From Candidatus Tityobacter terrigena (GTDB lineage: Bacteria; Vulcanimicrobiota; Vulcanimicrobiia; Vulcanimicrobiales; Vulcanimicrobiaceae), in contig PMHO01000006.1 of the NCBI GenBank assembly GCA_003156715.1, positions 91,218 to 155,217 on the forward strand: 64,000 nt of DNA, written 5' to 3'. The position numbers were made by a program, and so were the translations under genes. The notes under the pieces are model-generated. The model had not been told where the DNA came from and did no database searches. It saw only the letters and a program-made list of their open reading frames with translations. This document shows positions 9,162 through 17,944 of the stretch, piece by piece. Every line of letters begins with the position of its first letter. The stretch's first letter is position 1.

Positions 9162-9458
9162 ATGACGTTCGAAGAGTTTCTCCCGGATTACCTCGCCGCG
9201 CACTCCAATCCCAACACGCGCATCGCGCACGCGGCGGGCACGCTGACGGGGCTCGGCATCGCAGCCTACGGGCTCCTCAAGCGCAAGCCGAAGCTGCTGC
9301 TGGTCGCGCTAGCCGCAGGCTACGTCCCCGCTTGGCTCTCGCACTGGGTGATCGAGGGCAATCAACCCAAGACGTTCGGCTACCCGCTCTACTCCTTGCG
9401 CGGCGACTTCGTCATGCTCGGCCGAACGTTGCGCGGCCAGCTCTCGAACACCGGGTAG
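9162..9458 (+). CDS. Mpo1-like (DUF962) membrane protein
   Basis: 98 residues with two hydrophobic segments. The pattern of the DUF962/Mpo1 family is clear: Tyr and His near the start (YLAAHSNPNTRIAHAAGT), a central PAWLSHWVIEGNQPKTFGYP and a final SLRGDFVMLGR. Yeast Mpo1 is an Fe-dependent dioxygenase acting on 2-hydroxy fatty acids, with those histidines as metal ligands. Function in bacteria is not established. The gene follows the permease closely and converges on the TonB receptor. Confidence 0.82.
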   Translation: MTFEEFLPDYLAAHSNPNTRIAHAAGTLTGLGIAAYGLLKRKPKLLLVALAAGYVPAWLSHWVIEGNQPKTFGYPLYSLRGDFVMLGRTLRGQLSNTG

Positions 9459-9466
9459 AGGCCCCA

Positions 9467-11632
9467 TTAGCTGCGGAACGTTAGGATCGAGCGGAATCCG
9501 GCCGGCTCGACGTGCAGGGCATCGGTCGGGAGCGGTCCGAAAATCGGGCTTCCCGAAGCGTTCTGCCCGACGATTCCGCGGTACGGTTCGCCCGCCCCGA
9601 AAACCGTGAAGCGCCCGGCGCCGGCGTTAAAGAGGTTGGTCGCAGCGAGCGACAAGTCGAGGCGCCGGCCGAAGCGGTAGCCGGCGAGCGCGCTCAACAC
9701 GGTGAACGGCCCCAGGTTCAACTCGTTGTTCTTCCCGCGAAAAACGGCACTGGCGTCGGCGTGCCAGGCCCCCTCGGCCCAGTCGACTTGGAGCGAGCCC
9801 TGCTGCTGCGGAATGCCGAGAAACTGCTCGTCGTCGACCAGATTGCCGCCCGACGTCGGGTTGGAAAACTGCGCGTCGAGATCCTTGGGATAGGCGACGT
9901 TGAGGCCATACCGGGCGGTCAGAAAAACGTGCTGCGCGGGGAAGCGGTGAACGAAGCGCGCTTCGAGACCTTGGTACACGGCATTACCGACGTTGCTGTT
10001 ATACGAAACGCAGGCTGGGATCGGGTTCGCATACGAATTGTTCGTACACGTTCCGTTCGCTACGGCCGCTAGCGGATAGAAGATTTCGATCGGGTTACGA
10101 AGGTTCGTCTGATAGAACGAAAGATCGAGCGTCGATTGCGACGAGAATTGATGCGAGGCGCCAAGCTCGTACTCAGTCGCGTGCTCGGGGTGTTCGTTCG
10201 GATTGCCCTGGGTCACGAAAACGTTGCTCCCGTCGAGCGTCAGTTCGTCGTAGGGGTATAGGTAGCGTTCGGCGAGCAGCGGAGCGCGGAAACCCGTACC
10301 GATCGAAAAACGAACCGACGTGGCCGGATCGGTCTGATAAATCGCCCCGAAACGGCCGTCGAGATTTGCGCCGAAGCTCGTGTAATACGATTGAAAGAGG
10401 CCGGCGTCGAGTCGCAGCTTGGGAACCGGCTGGAACCCGCCTCGCAGGTACAACACGTCGATCGTTTGACCCAGCTGCGCCTGGGCTTGCGTCGGTGTAA
10501 GCGACGCATCGCTTTGAGAGGGCGGTCCGGCGAACTCGAGCGACTCGTAGCGGGTGTATCCCCCGACCGCGAACTGTGAGGTATCGAAGGTGCGCTGCCA
10601 GGTCAGGCCGCCGTTGTAGCGTTTGTCCTCGTGGTCGATGTCATAGGGCGATGCCGTTCCGCCGTTGACGGCGACGTCGTTGTCGCTGAGCGACAGATCG
10701 CTTGTCAGTTCGCCCGCACCCAGCGGCGTGCGGGCCCGAAGTTGATAGGCGCGAATGGTTTGGTCGAAAATCTGCGCGCCCGGCCCCGTCAGCTGCCCGT
10801 ATTGCGGCGTTCCGAGGTCGGCTGAGTTTTCGTCGATGCCGTTGATCGAACTGCTCTGATCGCGCTCGTCACCCAGGAGAAACACGCGCGCGGTGAGATC
10901 GGCGTTCTGAGAGAACGACCAGGTCAGCGTTCCGAGGCCCAGATGCGAGGCAATCCACGAACCAAGGGCGGTCGCACACGGCGCGCACGCCGGCTTGGTC
11001 GTCGAATACAGCGGAAGCGTCGAATTGACGTAGCCGGCTTCATTTTGATCGTCGAAAGCGCCCGCGTATCCGAGGCGCCCAACCGTCCCCGTTGCGTTCA
11101 ACCACGACTCGCTCCCTCCCAAGGAACCCTCCGAGAACGAAAGGCCGTAGTGCGGCTCCACGGTGGGTCGCAACGAAACGAAATCGATCGCGCCGCCGAA
11201 CGTATTGCTGCCGTTGGAATCCTCGGGCCCCAGACCCTCGGTCACGTCGATCGCCGAGAACGCCGCCGATGGGAGCCGGGAAAGATCGAGGTCGCCCGTA
11301 TTGCCATCGTTGAGCAGCTGCCCGTCAAGCGCTACGAGCGATTCCGACGGATCGGGCCCGCGAAGCGACACAACCGCGACCGCGCTCGCCGCGCCGCCGT
11401 CCGGACGCGTAAAGGTCGCGCTCGGAATCGTCTGGAGCCCCTGGATCGCTAGGTCCGCACCTAGCAGATCTAAATCCGGCCGCGTCAGGGTCACGCTCGG
11501 GATCGTGCCCTCGATAGGCACGAGGCGGCCGTCGACCGTTACCTCGCCGATCTGCCGCAGCTTGGGCGAATCGAGCGGTTCCAGCGCGACCTCCACCTTC
11601 GAATCGTGCTCCACGTCGGCTCCGATCGTCAC
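9467..11632 (-). CDS. TonB-dependent outer-membrane receptor with N-terminal carboxypeptidase-regulatory-like domain
   Basis: Gated outer-membrane import channel. The plug domain (about residues 35-160) includes SLRGPDPSESLVALDGQLLN; the rest is a beta-barrel with alternating strands. The given start is a GTG at 11632, the only conventional initiator in frame. However, the same frame runs on upstream to 11863 and encodes a hydrophobic signal-like segment (HPLVLVFCCIVSG) and a CarboxypepD_reg-like domain (GAPIAGAQAELRGG, DAYGNFALTVAPGKYRLVAS) that belong to the protein. So the true N-terminus is upstream and uses an unrecognised start, or the 5' end is frameshifted. Substrate unknown; no siderophore or B12 gene adjoins. 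Confidence 0.88.
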   Translation of the reverse strand: MTIGADVEHDSKVEVALEPLDSPKLRQIGEVTVDGRLVPIEGTIPSVTLTRPDLDLLGADLAIQGLQTIPSATFTRPDGGAASAVAVVSLRGPDPSESLVALDGQLLNDGNTGDLDLSRLPSAAFSAIDVTEGLGPEDSNGSNTFGGAIDFVSLRPTVEPHYGLSFSEGSLGGSESWLNATGTVGRLGYAGAFDDQNEAGYVNSTLPLYSTTKPACAPCATALGSWIASHLGLGTLTWSFSQNADLTARVFLLGDERDQSSSINGIDENSADLGTPQYGQLTGPGAQIFDQTIRAYQLRARTPLGAGELTSDLSLSDNDVAVNGGTASPYDIDHEDKRYNGGLTWQRTFDTSQFAVGGYTRYESLEFAGPPSQSDASLTPTQAQAQLGQTIDVLYLRGGFQPVPKLRLDAGLFQSYYTSFGANLDGRFGAIYQTDPATSVRFSIGTGFRAPLLAERYLYPYDELTLDGSNVFVTQGNPNEHPEHATEYELGASHQFSSQSTLDLSFYQTNLRNPIEIFYPLAAVANGTCTNNSYANPIPACVSYNSNVGNAVYQGLEARFVHRFPAQHVFLTARYGLNVAYPKDLDAQFSNPTSGGNLVDDEQFLGIPQQQGSLQVDWAEGAWHADASAVFRGKNNELNLGPFTVLSALAGYRFGRRLDLSLAATNLFNAGAGRFTVFGAGEPYRGIVGQNASGSPIFGPLPTDALHVEPAGFRSILTFRS

Positions 11633-11832
11633 CGGCGCGAACCCTTTGGCTGACGCGACCAGCCGGTACTTCCCGGGCGCGACGGTGAGCGCAAAGTTGC
11701 CGTACGCATCGGTCGACGCGGAGGCGGTCGCGCCGCCCCGGAGTTCGGCCTGGGCACCCGCAATCGGCGCACCTGAAATCGCGTGGACGTTTCCGCTGAC
11801 GATGCAGCAGAAGACGAGGACGAGCGGATGCG

Positions 11833-12402
11833 CTACTGGCTGTCGTCTGCCTGGGCGCCGGCTTCAACGAGGCCGGGGCTGGTGACATCGATCTTGGCGC
11901 GCGCCTTGTCGTAACGCACTTTCGTACCGAACGCTTCGGCCACGAGCGATAACCCCACCATCGTGCGCCCGCGAACGGCGAAGGGTACTTGTTTGAGAAG
12001 CATTCGCTGGCCGTTGAGCGTCGCGATCCGGTCGCCGGCCCGCATGCGCAGCGTGTCGTTGCCGCGGATCAGTTCGATCGTACCGGTCTTCGCATCGTAC
12101 GACGTATCGGCGCCGAGCGTATCGGCGATCGCGCGCAACGGAACGAACGCTTCCCCTTTGGCGGGGATGACGGGCGGGACGTCGGTGATAACGCGCTGCC
12201 CGTCGATGCGCAGCGCGGCGGGATGCGACAGCGCGCCGATGGCCGCGGCGACCGTTGCGATGCAGACGGTCGTCGTCAGCATCCGCAGGCTCGGCGCAAC
12301 GAAGCGGAGGCGCCCAGGTGCGCCATCGCGTGCTTTCGCCACGGGCGCGGGCGCCGTGCGGTGCGCGCCGGTAGCGGCGCTAGGCGACCGGCTGACGCTC
12401 AT
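11833..12402 (-). CDS. Membrane-anchored Cu-amine-oxidase-N-terminal-like (stalk domain) protein
   Basis: 189 residues. A single hydrophobic segment near residues 40-62 suggests export or anchoring. The rest is one copper amine oxidase N-terminal-like domain (PF07833): VPLRAIADTLGADTSYDAKT, then a repeated MVGLSLVAEAFGTKVRYDK half. This fold is an extracellular adhesion or 'stalk' module and binds no copper itself. The ATG at 12402 overlaps the 3' end of ispG by 23 nt; internal ATG codons could shorten it. It lies directly upstream of the TonB receptor gene. Confidence 0.7.
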   Translation of the reverse strand: MSVSRSPSAATGAHRTAPAPVAKARDGAPGRLRFVAPSLRMLTTTVCIATVAAAIGALSHPAALRIDGQRVITDVPPVIPAKGEAFVPLRAIADTLGADTSYDAKTGTIELIRGNDTLRMRAGDRIATLNGQRMLLKQVPFAVRGRTMVGLSLVAEAFGTKVRYDKARAKIDVTSPGLVEAGAQADDSQ

Positions 12403-13540
12403 ACGACGTCTCGTGGATGAAATCGGGGTATTGATCGGCGATCACTTTCTCGATCTCGACGCGCAGTGCGCCGAGGAGCTGGGCCTCCGGAAACGTGCCA
12501 ACCAGCTCGCCCTTGCGATAGATCGCACCTTTCCCCTTGCCCCCGGCGACGCCGACGTCGGCCATCTTACTCTCACCCGGGCCATTGACGACGCAACCCA
12601 TGACTGCGACCTTCACCGGAGCGGTGTACTCTTTGGCGATCGCTTCGACTGCCCGAGCGAGTTCGACGACTTCGATTTCCGCACGGCCGCACGAGGGGCA
12701 GGCGGTGATGTCGAAGCCCTTTTCGCGAATCCCAAGCGCCTTGAGGATGCCCCAGCAAACGGGAACCTCCTCGACCGGATCGGCCGCGAGCGAAACGCGC
12801 AGCGTATCACCGATGCCTTCCCATAGCAGGATGCCCATACCGATCGAGCTCTTGATCGTGCCCTCGCGGGGTAGGCCCGCCTCGGTGATCCCGAGATGCA
12901 AGGCATACGGCGTGTCGCGTTCGGCGAGCTTCTTGTCAGCCAAACGGTAGGCGTGAACGGTCGTCGGCACGTCGTGCGCTTTGAGCGAAATGACGATGTC
13001 GGTATGACCGAGGTCCTCGAGGATATCGACGTGCCGCAGCGCCGAGAAGACCATAGCTTCCGGCGTGTGGCCGTAGCGCTCTTCCAGATCGCGCGCGAGC
13101 GAGCCCATGTTCACGCCGATCCGAATCGGAGTGCCCATCGATTTGGCTAGCGTGACGACCTCGCGCGTCTTCTTCGGATCGGTGATGTTACCGGGATTGA
13201 GCCGTAGCTTCGCCACGCCCGCTTCGAGCGCGGCCAGCGCCATGCGGTGATCGAAATGAATGTCGGCGACGATCGGTACCGGCGAGCGCGCGACGATGTG
13301 CGGCATGCCGGCCGCGTCGGGTGCATCCTTGACGGTGACGCGCACGACTTCGCAGCCGGCCATCGCCAGGCCGTAGATCTGCTCCAACGTCTTTTCGTAG
13401 TCGGCGGTATCGGTCGTCGTCATCGATTGCACCGCGACCGGATGGTCCCCGCCGATCCAGACCTTCTTCGCGTCCTTCGACCACGAGGACTTGTTCTCGA
13501 GCAAAACGGGTTTCGAGCGGCGCCGCAGACGAATTGCCAC
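12380..13540 (-). CDS. ispG: 4-hydroxy-3-methylbut-2-enyl diphosphate synthase (flavodoxin type)
   Basis: Penultimate step of the MEP isoprenoid pathway, converting MEcPP to HMBPP on a [4Fe-4S] cluster. 386 residues, the compact bacterial form without the plant insertion. Recognised segments: VAVQSMTTTDTADYEKTL at the start, VADIHFDHRMAL, and the cluster cysteines in CPSCGRAE and MGCVVNGPGE. The GTG start at 13540 overlaps the TAG of rseP, implying coupling. With dxr two genes upstream, the operon holds two MEP enzymes. Confidence 0.96.
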   Translation of the reverse strand: MAIRLRRRSKPVLLENKSSWSKDAKKVWIGGDHPVAVQSMTTTDTADYEKTLEQIYGLAMAGCEVVRVTVKDAPDAAGMPHIVARSPVPIVADIHFDHRMALAALEAGVAKLRLNPGNITDPKKTREVVTLAKSMGTPIRIGVNMGSLARDLEERYGHTPEAMVFSALRHVDILEDLGHTDIVISLKAHDVPTTVHAYRLADKKLAERDTPYALHLGITEAGLPREGTIKSSIGMGILLWEGIGDTLRVSLAADPVEEVPVCWGILKALGIREKGFDITACPSCGRAEIEVVELARAVEAIAKEYTAPVKVAVMGCVVNGPGESKMADVGVAGGKGKGAIYRKGELVGTFPEAQLLGALRVEIEKVIADQYPDFIHETSYERQPVA

Positions 13541-14679
13541 TAGAAAACTCCCTTGCCGCTGACGATGTTGGCGATGTCGCGGTACGCGGTGAAGACCATC
13601 AGCGCCATCAAGACGGCGAACCCCGTGAAGTGGACCAGCGCCTCGCGCTCGGCGTCGATCGGCCGGCCGCGCAGCATCTCGGCGACGATGAAGCTCGCGC
13701 GCCCGCCGTCGAGCGCCGGGATGGGGAGCAAGTTGAAGATGCCGAGTGCGATCGAGATCATGGCGGCAAAGTAGAAGTACGGAGCCCAGCCGAGCTCTTG
13801 CGTCACCGACGCGACCCGGCCCATCCCGATGACGCCGGTGAGATTCCCGGCGCGCTGCGCGGGATGGACGACGATCTGGACGAGCCCGCCAAGCTGCTGA
13901 TCGATGCCCTCGCGCAACTCGAGACCCGAAAGCGCGAACGCCTCGAGAACGCCTACGCGTTTGAAAACCGGGATGCGCTCGAAACCGATTTGGCCGACGG
14001 TACGGCCCTTGCCGTCACTCTTGGCGGCCGGTGTGATGCTCACGGTTCGTTCCACGCCGTGCCGCGCGTAGGTAATCCGCAGCGGCACGCCGGCCGACGT
14101 TTGAATCTTCTTCACCAGGGCGTCGGCGTCGCCGTAACGCACGCCGTCGATCGCAACCAGATCGTCGCCCACCGCAAGCCCCGCTTTGGCGGCGGGGCTG
14201 CCGTCCATAACGGGCCCAACCTTGGTCGAGAACGAGGCCGAGGCTGAGCCGAAGAGCACGACCCCCGTTAACAAGATCAGATAAGCCAGCACGAAGTTCG
14301 CAAAAGGGCCGGCAACGATGATTGCGAGCCGAGCGAGCGGCGTCTTCGCTTGAAAGTTGTCCGAGACGTCCGCCGGGGCGTGGGCTCGGAAGGTGCGCTG
14401 CTGCTCGGCCTCATTATTCTTGCCGTCCTCGCCCTGCATGGCGCAGTAGCCGCCGAGCAGCACCAGATTGATCCGGTAGTTCGTGCCGCTGCGGGGTGAG
14501 GTCCACTTCAAGAGCGTCGGCCCGAAGCCGATCGCGAAGTCGTTTACCCGAACGCCGTTGTAACGCGCTACCCAGAAGTGACCGGCTTCATGGAGCACGA
14601 TCAGGACCGACAAGGTCAGCAGAAAGACGAGGATCTTTTCGAAGCTGTCGAGGCCGGGATGGGCGAGCAGGCTAGTCAT
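13540..14679 (-). CDS. rseP: RseP-type site-2 intramembrane metalloprotease
   Basis: Cleaves membrane-embedded anti-sigma factors and remnant signal peptides inside the inner membrane. 379 residues. The zinc motif H30-E31-A-G-H34 lies in the first membrane helix, a PDZ domain occupies about residues 130-230 (GSPAAKAGLAVGDDLVAIDG), and the second catalytic motif NLLPIPALDGG is near residue 315. Placed between dxr and ispG, as in many bacteria. The zinc-finger anti-sigma protein at 25.3-25.9 kb is a conceivable but unproven target. Confidence 0.95.
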   Translation of the reverse strand: MTSLLAHPGLDSFEKILVFLLTLSVLIVLHEAGHFWVARYNGVRVNDFAIGFGPTLLKWTSPRSGTNYRINLVLLGGYCAMQGEDGKNNEAEQQRTFRAHAPADVSDNFQAKTPLARLAIIVAGPFANFVLAYLILLTGVVLFGSASASFSTKVGPVMDGSPAAKAGLAVGDDLVAIDGVRYGDADALVKKIQTSAGVPLRITYARHGVERTVSITPAAKSDGKGRTVGQIGFERIPVFKRVGVLEAFALSGLELREGIDQQLGGLVQIVVHPAQRAGNLTGVIGMGRVASVTQELGWAPYFYFAAMISIALGIFNLLPIPALDGGRASFIVAEMLRGRPIDAEREALVHFTGFAVLMALMVFTAYRDIANIVSGKGVF

Positions 14680-14691
14680 AATCGTTCCGTT

Positions 14692-15882
14692 TTACTTCGC
14701 CGCGGCCGCCGAGCGCGCCTCGACTGAGTTGCGCGCAAGGTCACGTGCCCGGCTATCGCTGCGCCGCACGTTCTCCAAATCAGCGAGCTCGTCGGGGGTT
14801 TGCGCCAGCACGTCGGAGACGACCTCGGCGATCTCGCCAAACAGAATGCGGCCTGCGACGAATGCCTGGACGGCAACCTCGTTGGCGGCCGAGAGCGCCG
14901 CCGGCACGGTGCCGCCGCGGCGAGCCGCCTGGTAGGCAAGGGCGAGGCAGGGAAAGCGCGTGACGTCCGGCCGTTCGAATTCGAGTCTGGCCGAGGGCGC
15001 CCCCAGGGCTCCAAGGGCCGCTAGCGGATCGCCGCCCGCGCCGCTGGGAAGGCGGTCGGGATAGGCCAGGGCATAGCCGATCGGCAGTCGCATGTCGGGG
15101 GGCGCAAGCTGCGCTTTCACATTGCCGTCGGTGAAAACGACCAGACCGTGGGCGACGCTCGTCCGGTGTACCAGCACCTCGATCCGCTCGGCAGGGATGC
15201 CGAACAGGCGACTGGCTTCGATGACTTCCAGGCCTTTGTTCATCATCGAGGCGGAGTCGACGGTGTTCTTGGGCCCCATCTGCCATGTCGGGTGGCGCAG
15301 GGCGTCGGCCAAGGAGGCGTGCCGGATATGCTCGGCGTCGAGCGTCCAAAAGGGTCCGCCCGAGGCGGTGAGGATCAACGTCGCGATCCGCTCGGGCGGC
15401 TCGCCAACCAGGCATTGGAAGAGCGCGCTGTGCTCGGAGTCGATCGGAAGAATCTCTGCACCGGTACGTTTCGCGGCGGCGACCAAGAGCTCGCCGGCGG
15501 CGACGATCAGCTCTTTGTTGGCAACGGCTATTCGAATGCCGCGCTCGACGCTCGCAAAGACGGCGTCGAAGGCGACCGCCCCGTCGGTGGCCGCGACCAC
15601 GACGTCCGCGCCGCTCTCGGCGGCGGCCATGGAAAGGCCGACAGCACCGTGCACGACGCGCGTCGCCGGGGCGAGTTCGGCGCGCAGACGCTGTGCATCG
15701 TCGGCGCGAGCGCAGGAGACGATCTTGGGTTGAAAGCGCCGCACTTGGTCGAGCAGTTCCCGGACGCGCCCGCCGGCTGCAAGGGCGACGACGCTGAAGC
15801 GATCGGGGTGGCGCGCGATGACGTCGAGGGTCTGCGTTCCAATCGACCCGGTCGAGCCGAGAATCGCAATCTTCTTCGTCAC
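14692..15882 (-). CDS. dxr: 1-deoxy-D-xylulose 5-phosphate reductoisomerase
   Basis: First committed MEP-pathway step (DXP to MEP, NADPH-dependent). 396 residues. The dinucleotide motif GSTGSIGTQTLDV is at residues 9-21, and the catalytic region includes NKELIVAAGE, DSEHSALFQCL and ASGGPFW. GTG start at 15882. It is followed 12 nt later by rseP. Confidence 0.96.
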   Translation of the reverse strand: MTKKIAILGSTGSIGTQTLDVIARHPDRFSVVALAAGGRVRELLDQVRRFQPKIVSCARADDAQRLRAELAPATRVVHGAVGLSMAAAESGADVVVAATDGAVAFDAVFASVERGIRIAVANKELIVAAGELLVAAAKRTGAEILPIDSEHSALFQCLVGEPPERIATLILTASGGPFWTLDAEHIRHASLADALRHPTWQMGPKNTVDSASMMNKGLEVIEASRLFGIPAERIEVLVHRTSVAHGLVVFTDGNVKAQLAPPDMRLPIGYALAYPDRLPSGAGGDPLAALGALGAPSARLEFERPDVTRFPCLALAYQAARRGGTVPAALSAANEVAVQAFVAGRILFGEIAEVVSDVLAQTPDELADLENVRRSDSRARDLARNSVEARSAAAAK

Positions 15883-15931
15883 GGGCCTAGGCCTTTCGCA
15901 GCGCGAGACCGTTCTACTGCGCGCTTCCGTG

Positions 15932-15952
15932 CCGTTAATTGGGATTTAACGG
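15932..15952. promoter_or_regulatory. Perfect 7-bp inverted repeat between cdsA and dxr
   Basis: CCGTTAA and TTAACGG are separated by 7 nt in the 88-nt gap between cdsA and dxr. There is no T-tract after it in either direction, so it is a poor intrinsic terminator; an operator or an RNA processing hairpin is equally possible. Confidence 0.35.
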
Positions 15953-15970
15953 TCGATCCACGAGATTCGG

Positions 15971-16813
15971 CTAGTGCGGCGGAATATGTCCCGTCAAAAA
16001 GAGCGCGCCGTAGCAGGCCACGCCGCCGAAAGTATACGAGTCGAAGCGGTCCAGGACGCCGCCATGACCGCCCAGGAGACTGCCGGCATCTTTGACGCGT
16101 GCATCGCGCTTGAGGGCCGATTCGACGAGATCTCCGGCTTGCGCCGCGAAGCTCGTGACCGCTCCGATCAGCAGTCCATGCCACCACGGGATGTGGAGTC
16201 CCGGAACGACCGCGAGCGACGTACCGGCAGCGCTCGCAACGAGGAAGGCGCCGATCGCGCCTTCCCACGTTTTGCGGGGTGAAATGCTGGAAAGGGGCGT
16301 GCGCCCGATGGTCGTGCCGACTAGCATGGCACTGATGTCCGTCAGCGCGATCAAGACGATCGAGGCGACCACGTAGACCGTCCCAACGCCCGGCAAGGTG
16401 CGCAGCGCGACGAAGTACGAAGCCAGCTTCCCGATGTAGAGCACGCCCAATAAGGTGTAGGCACTGCGCGCAAAGTAGCCTTGACGCGAGCCGTACAGCG
16501 AAAGGGCGAGCGACGCGATCAGCGTTCCGGCCACGAGCGGAGCCTCGTAGCGGCGCAAAAGCCCGAACCCCGCCAGCACGACGTAGGCCGCCACCGCGAC
16601 GGCCGCGATCGGAAAAACCAGCTCCTGCCCTTTGCGCGCCGACAGCCCGGCAAGTTCCCACAGCGAGAGCAAGGCAACGACCAGCACGACGAACGTGAAG
16701 GTCGGTACGGTGTAGATCGAAGCGAATACGATGAACGCGAGGATAAGGCCGCTCACGACGCGCCGGGCGAGCTCGGGACTGGGCGGGACGCGCTCCGAAG
16801 CGGTCGCCGTCAC
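15971..16813 (-). CDS. cdsA: Phosphatidate cytidylyltransferase (CDP-diglyceride synthase)
   Basis: Makes CDP-diacylglycerol from phosphatidate and CTP, feeding phospholipid synthesis. 280 residues with multiple membrane helices. The C-terminal signature is intact: SALKRDARVKDAG, then LLGGHGGVLDRFDS, preceded by SPRKTWEGAIG. The GTG start at 16813 overlaps the uppS TGA by 4 nt and has GGAGG just upstream; the longer in-frame ORF to 16900 runs inside uppS and is not needed. Confidence 0.95.
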   Translation of the reverse strand: MTATASERVPPSPELARRVVSGLILAFIVFASIYTVPTFTFVVLVVALLSLWELAGLSARKGQELVFPIAAVAVAAYVVLAGFGLLRRYEAPLVAGTLIASLALSLYGSRQGYFARSAYTLLGVLYIGKLASYFVALRTLPGVGTVYVVASIVLIALTDISAMLVGTTIGRTPLSSISPRKTWEGAIGAFLVASAAGTSLAVVPGLHIPWWHGLLIGAVTSFAAQAGDLVESALKRDARVKDAGSLLGGHGGVLDRFDSYTFGGVACYGALFLTGHIPPH

Positions 16814-17556
16814 AAACCTCCGCTCGTGGCGCGCGCAGCGACGCGCCGCTGGTAGTGTTCGATCGCCTCCGCTAGCTCGCGGCGGCCGAAGTCGGGCCAC
16901 AGCACCTCGCTGACGACTAGCTCAGCGTAGGCAGCTTGATACAAAAGGAAATTTGAGAGCCGCGACTCACCGCCGGGGCGGATGAGCAGTTCCGGATCCG
17001 GCATGCTCGAGGTGAACAGATACGAGCCCATCGTCGATTCGTCGATCGCATCGGGCGAAAGCCGCCCCGCGGCAACGTCGGCGGCGAGGTTTCCCAGCGC
17101 CACGCGCAACTCCGTTCGGGCGCTATAGTTGACCGCGAGGTTTAACTGCAGCCCGTCGTTAGCGGCGGTTCGCTCCATCAACCGGTCGAGGGCTTCGCGC
17201 GAAGCGCGGGGCAGCAACTCGTACTGGCCGATCACCCGGACGCGTACGTTATTACGGCACAGCTCGGCGAGCTCGCTGCGCGCGAAATAGACGCATAGGT
17301 CGAGCAGGAGCGAGATTTCCGTCTTGTCGCGCTTCCAGTTCTCGGTCGAGAAGCCGAAGACGGTGACCATTTCGATGCCGAAGTCGCGCGCCGCGTGGGT
17401 GACCTCGCGCAGCGCGACGATGCCGCGGCGGTGACCCTCGATGCTCGGCAGCTTGTGCGCTTTCGCCCAACGGCGATTGCCGTCCATGATGATCGCTACG
17501 TGCTTCGGAACGGTCGCCGGATCCGGCATCGCGCCGAGCCGGGCCGGGTTACGCAT
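16810..17556 (-). CDS. uppS: Isoprenyl transferase (undecaprenyl diphosphate synthase)
   Basis: Condenses isopentenyl diphosphate units into the C55 carrier lipid for peptidoglycan. 248 residues. The cis-prenyltransferase signature HVAIIMDGNRRWAKAH includes the catalytic Asp; further motifs are FGFSTENWKR and RPGGESRLSNFLLYQ. ATG at 17556 overlaps the end of the small upstream ORF by 8 nt; a second ATG at 17529 (MPDPAT) is also plausible. A much longer in-frame extension to 17928 crosses two other reading frames and is rejected. Confidence 0.95.
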   Translation of the reverse strand: MRNPARLGAMPDPATVPKHVAIIMDGNRRWAKAHKLPSIEGHRRGIVALREVTHAARDFGIEMVTVFGFSTENWKRDKTEISLLLDLCVYFARSELAELCRNNVRVRVIGQYELLPRASREALDRLMERTAANDGLQLNLAVNYSARTELRVALGNLAADVAAGRLSPDAIDESTMGSYLFTSSMPDPELLIRPGGESRLSNFLLYQAAYAELVVSEVLWPDFGRRELAEAIEHYQRRVAARATSGGL

Positions 17557-17803
17557 CCGGCGACGCGAGCCGTTCGTAGCGTTCGTAGCCGGCGACGAGC
17601 TCCGTAAGGGTGCCGCGCACTGCAACCGACAGCACGCGCAACACGCCCACGCCGAGCGCCCGATAGGGCGGCGTAAGCAAACGCAGCGAAAGCGGCCGGT
17701 CGGCAAGGAGGCGCCGCACGGTGACTTCAGGCAGCAGTTTGAGTGAATCCCCCGTTTCCAACGTTTCTCCGCATTCCACTTGGAAGGGGGTACCCCCCGC
17801 CAA
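17549..17803 (-). CDS. Small conserved-looking protein between frr and uppS, function unknown
   Basis: 84 codons from a TTG at 17803; a GTG at 17779 would give 76. The sequence is a compact, mostly beta-rich-looking domain (VTVRRLLADRPLSLRLLTPP, then LVAGYERYERLA) without signal or membrane segment. Its stop overlaps the uppS start by 8 nt, which argues that it is translated. I do not recognise the family. Confidence 0.5.
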   Translation of the reverse strand: MAGGTPFQVECGETLETGDSLKLLPEVTVRRLLADRPLSLRLLTPPYRALGVGVLRVLSVAVRGTLTELVAGYERYERLASPDA

Positions 17804-17818
17804 GCCGCCTGCCCGGCG

Positions 17819-17944
17819 TCAGCGCCCGAAACGTATGCCGAGAGCGACCTCCCTCGGCGGCGCGTAGTGATTGCCCTGCGCGTTGAGCAACGTGACGTAG
17901 CAACGATCGTCGAGCAGGTTCTCGACACGAAGAACGAGCGCCGG
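17819..17944 (-). pseudogene. Relic of a TonB-dependent receptor C-terminus
   Basis: Immediately after the frr TAG, and in the same frame, 41 sense codons end in TGA and read like the last beta-strands of a TonB-dependent receptor: LRVENLLDDRCYVTLLN, then HYAPPREVALGIRFGR. The N-L-[FL]-D-x-x-Y motif, the PxRE/GR-type turn and the final aromatic strand are the usual ending of such barrels. No start codon or upstream receptor sequence remains. A chance frame cannot be excluded. Confidence 0.45.

Noticed and set aside
17557-17928. Extension of the uppS frame to a 372-residue protein
   Set aside because: Runs across the small ORF and the TonB relic in another frame with low-complexity Arg/Ser; the UppS family starts near 17556/17529.
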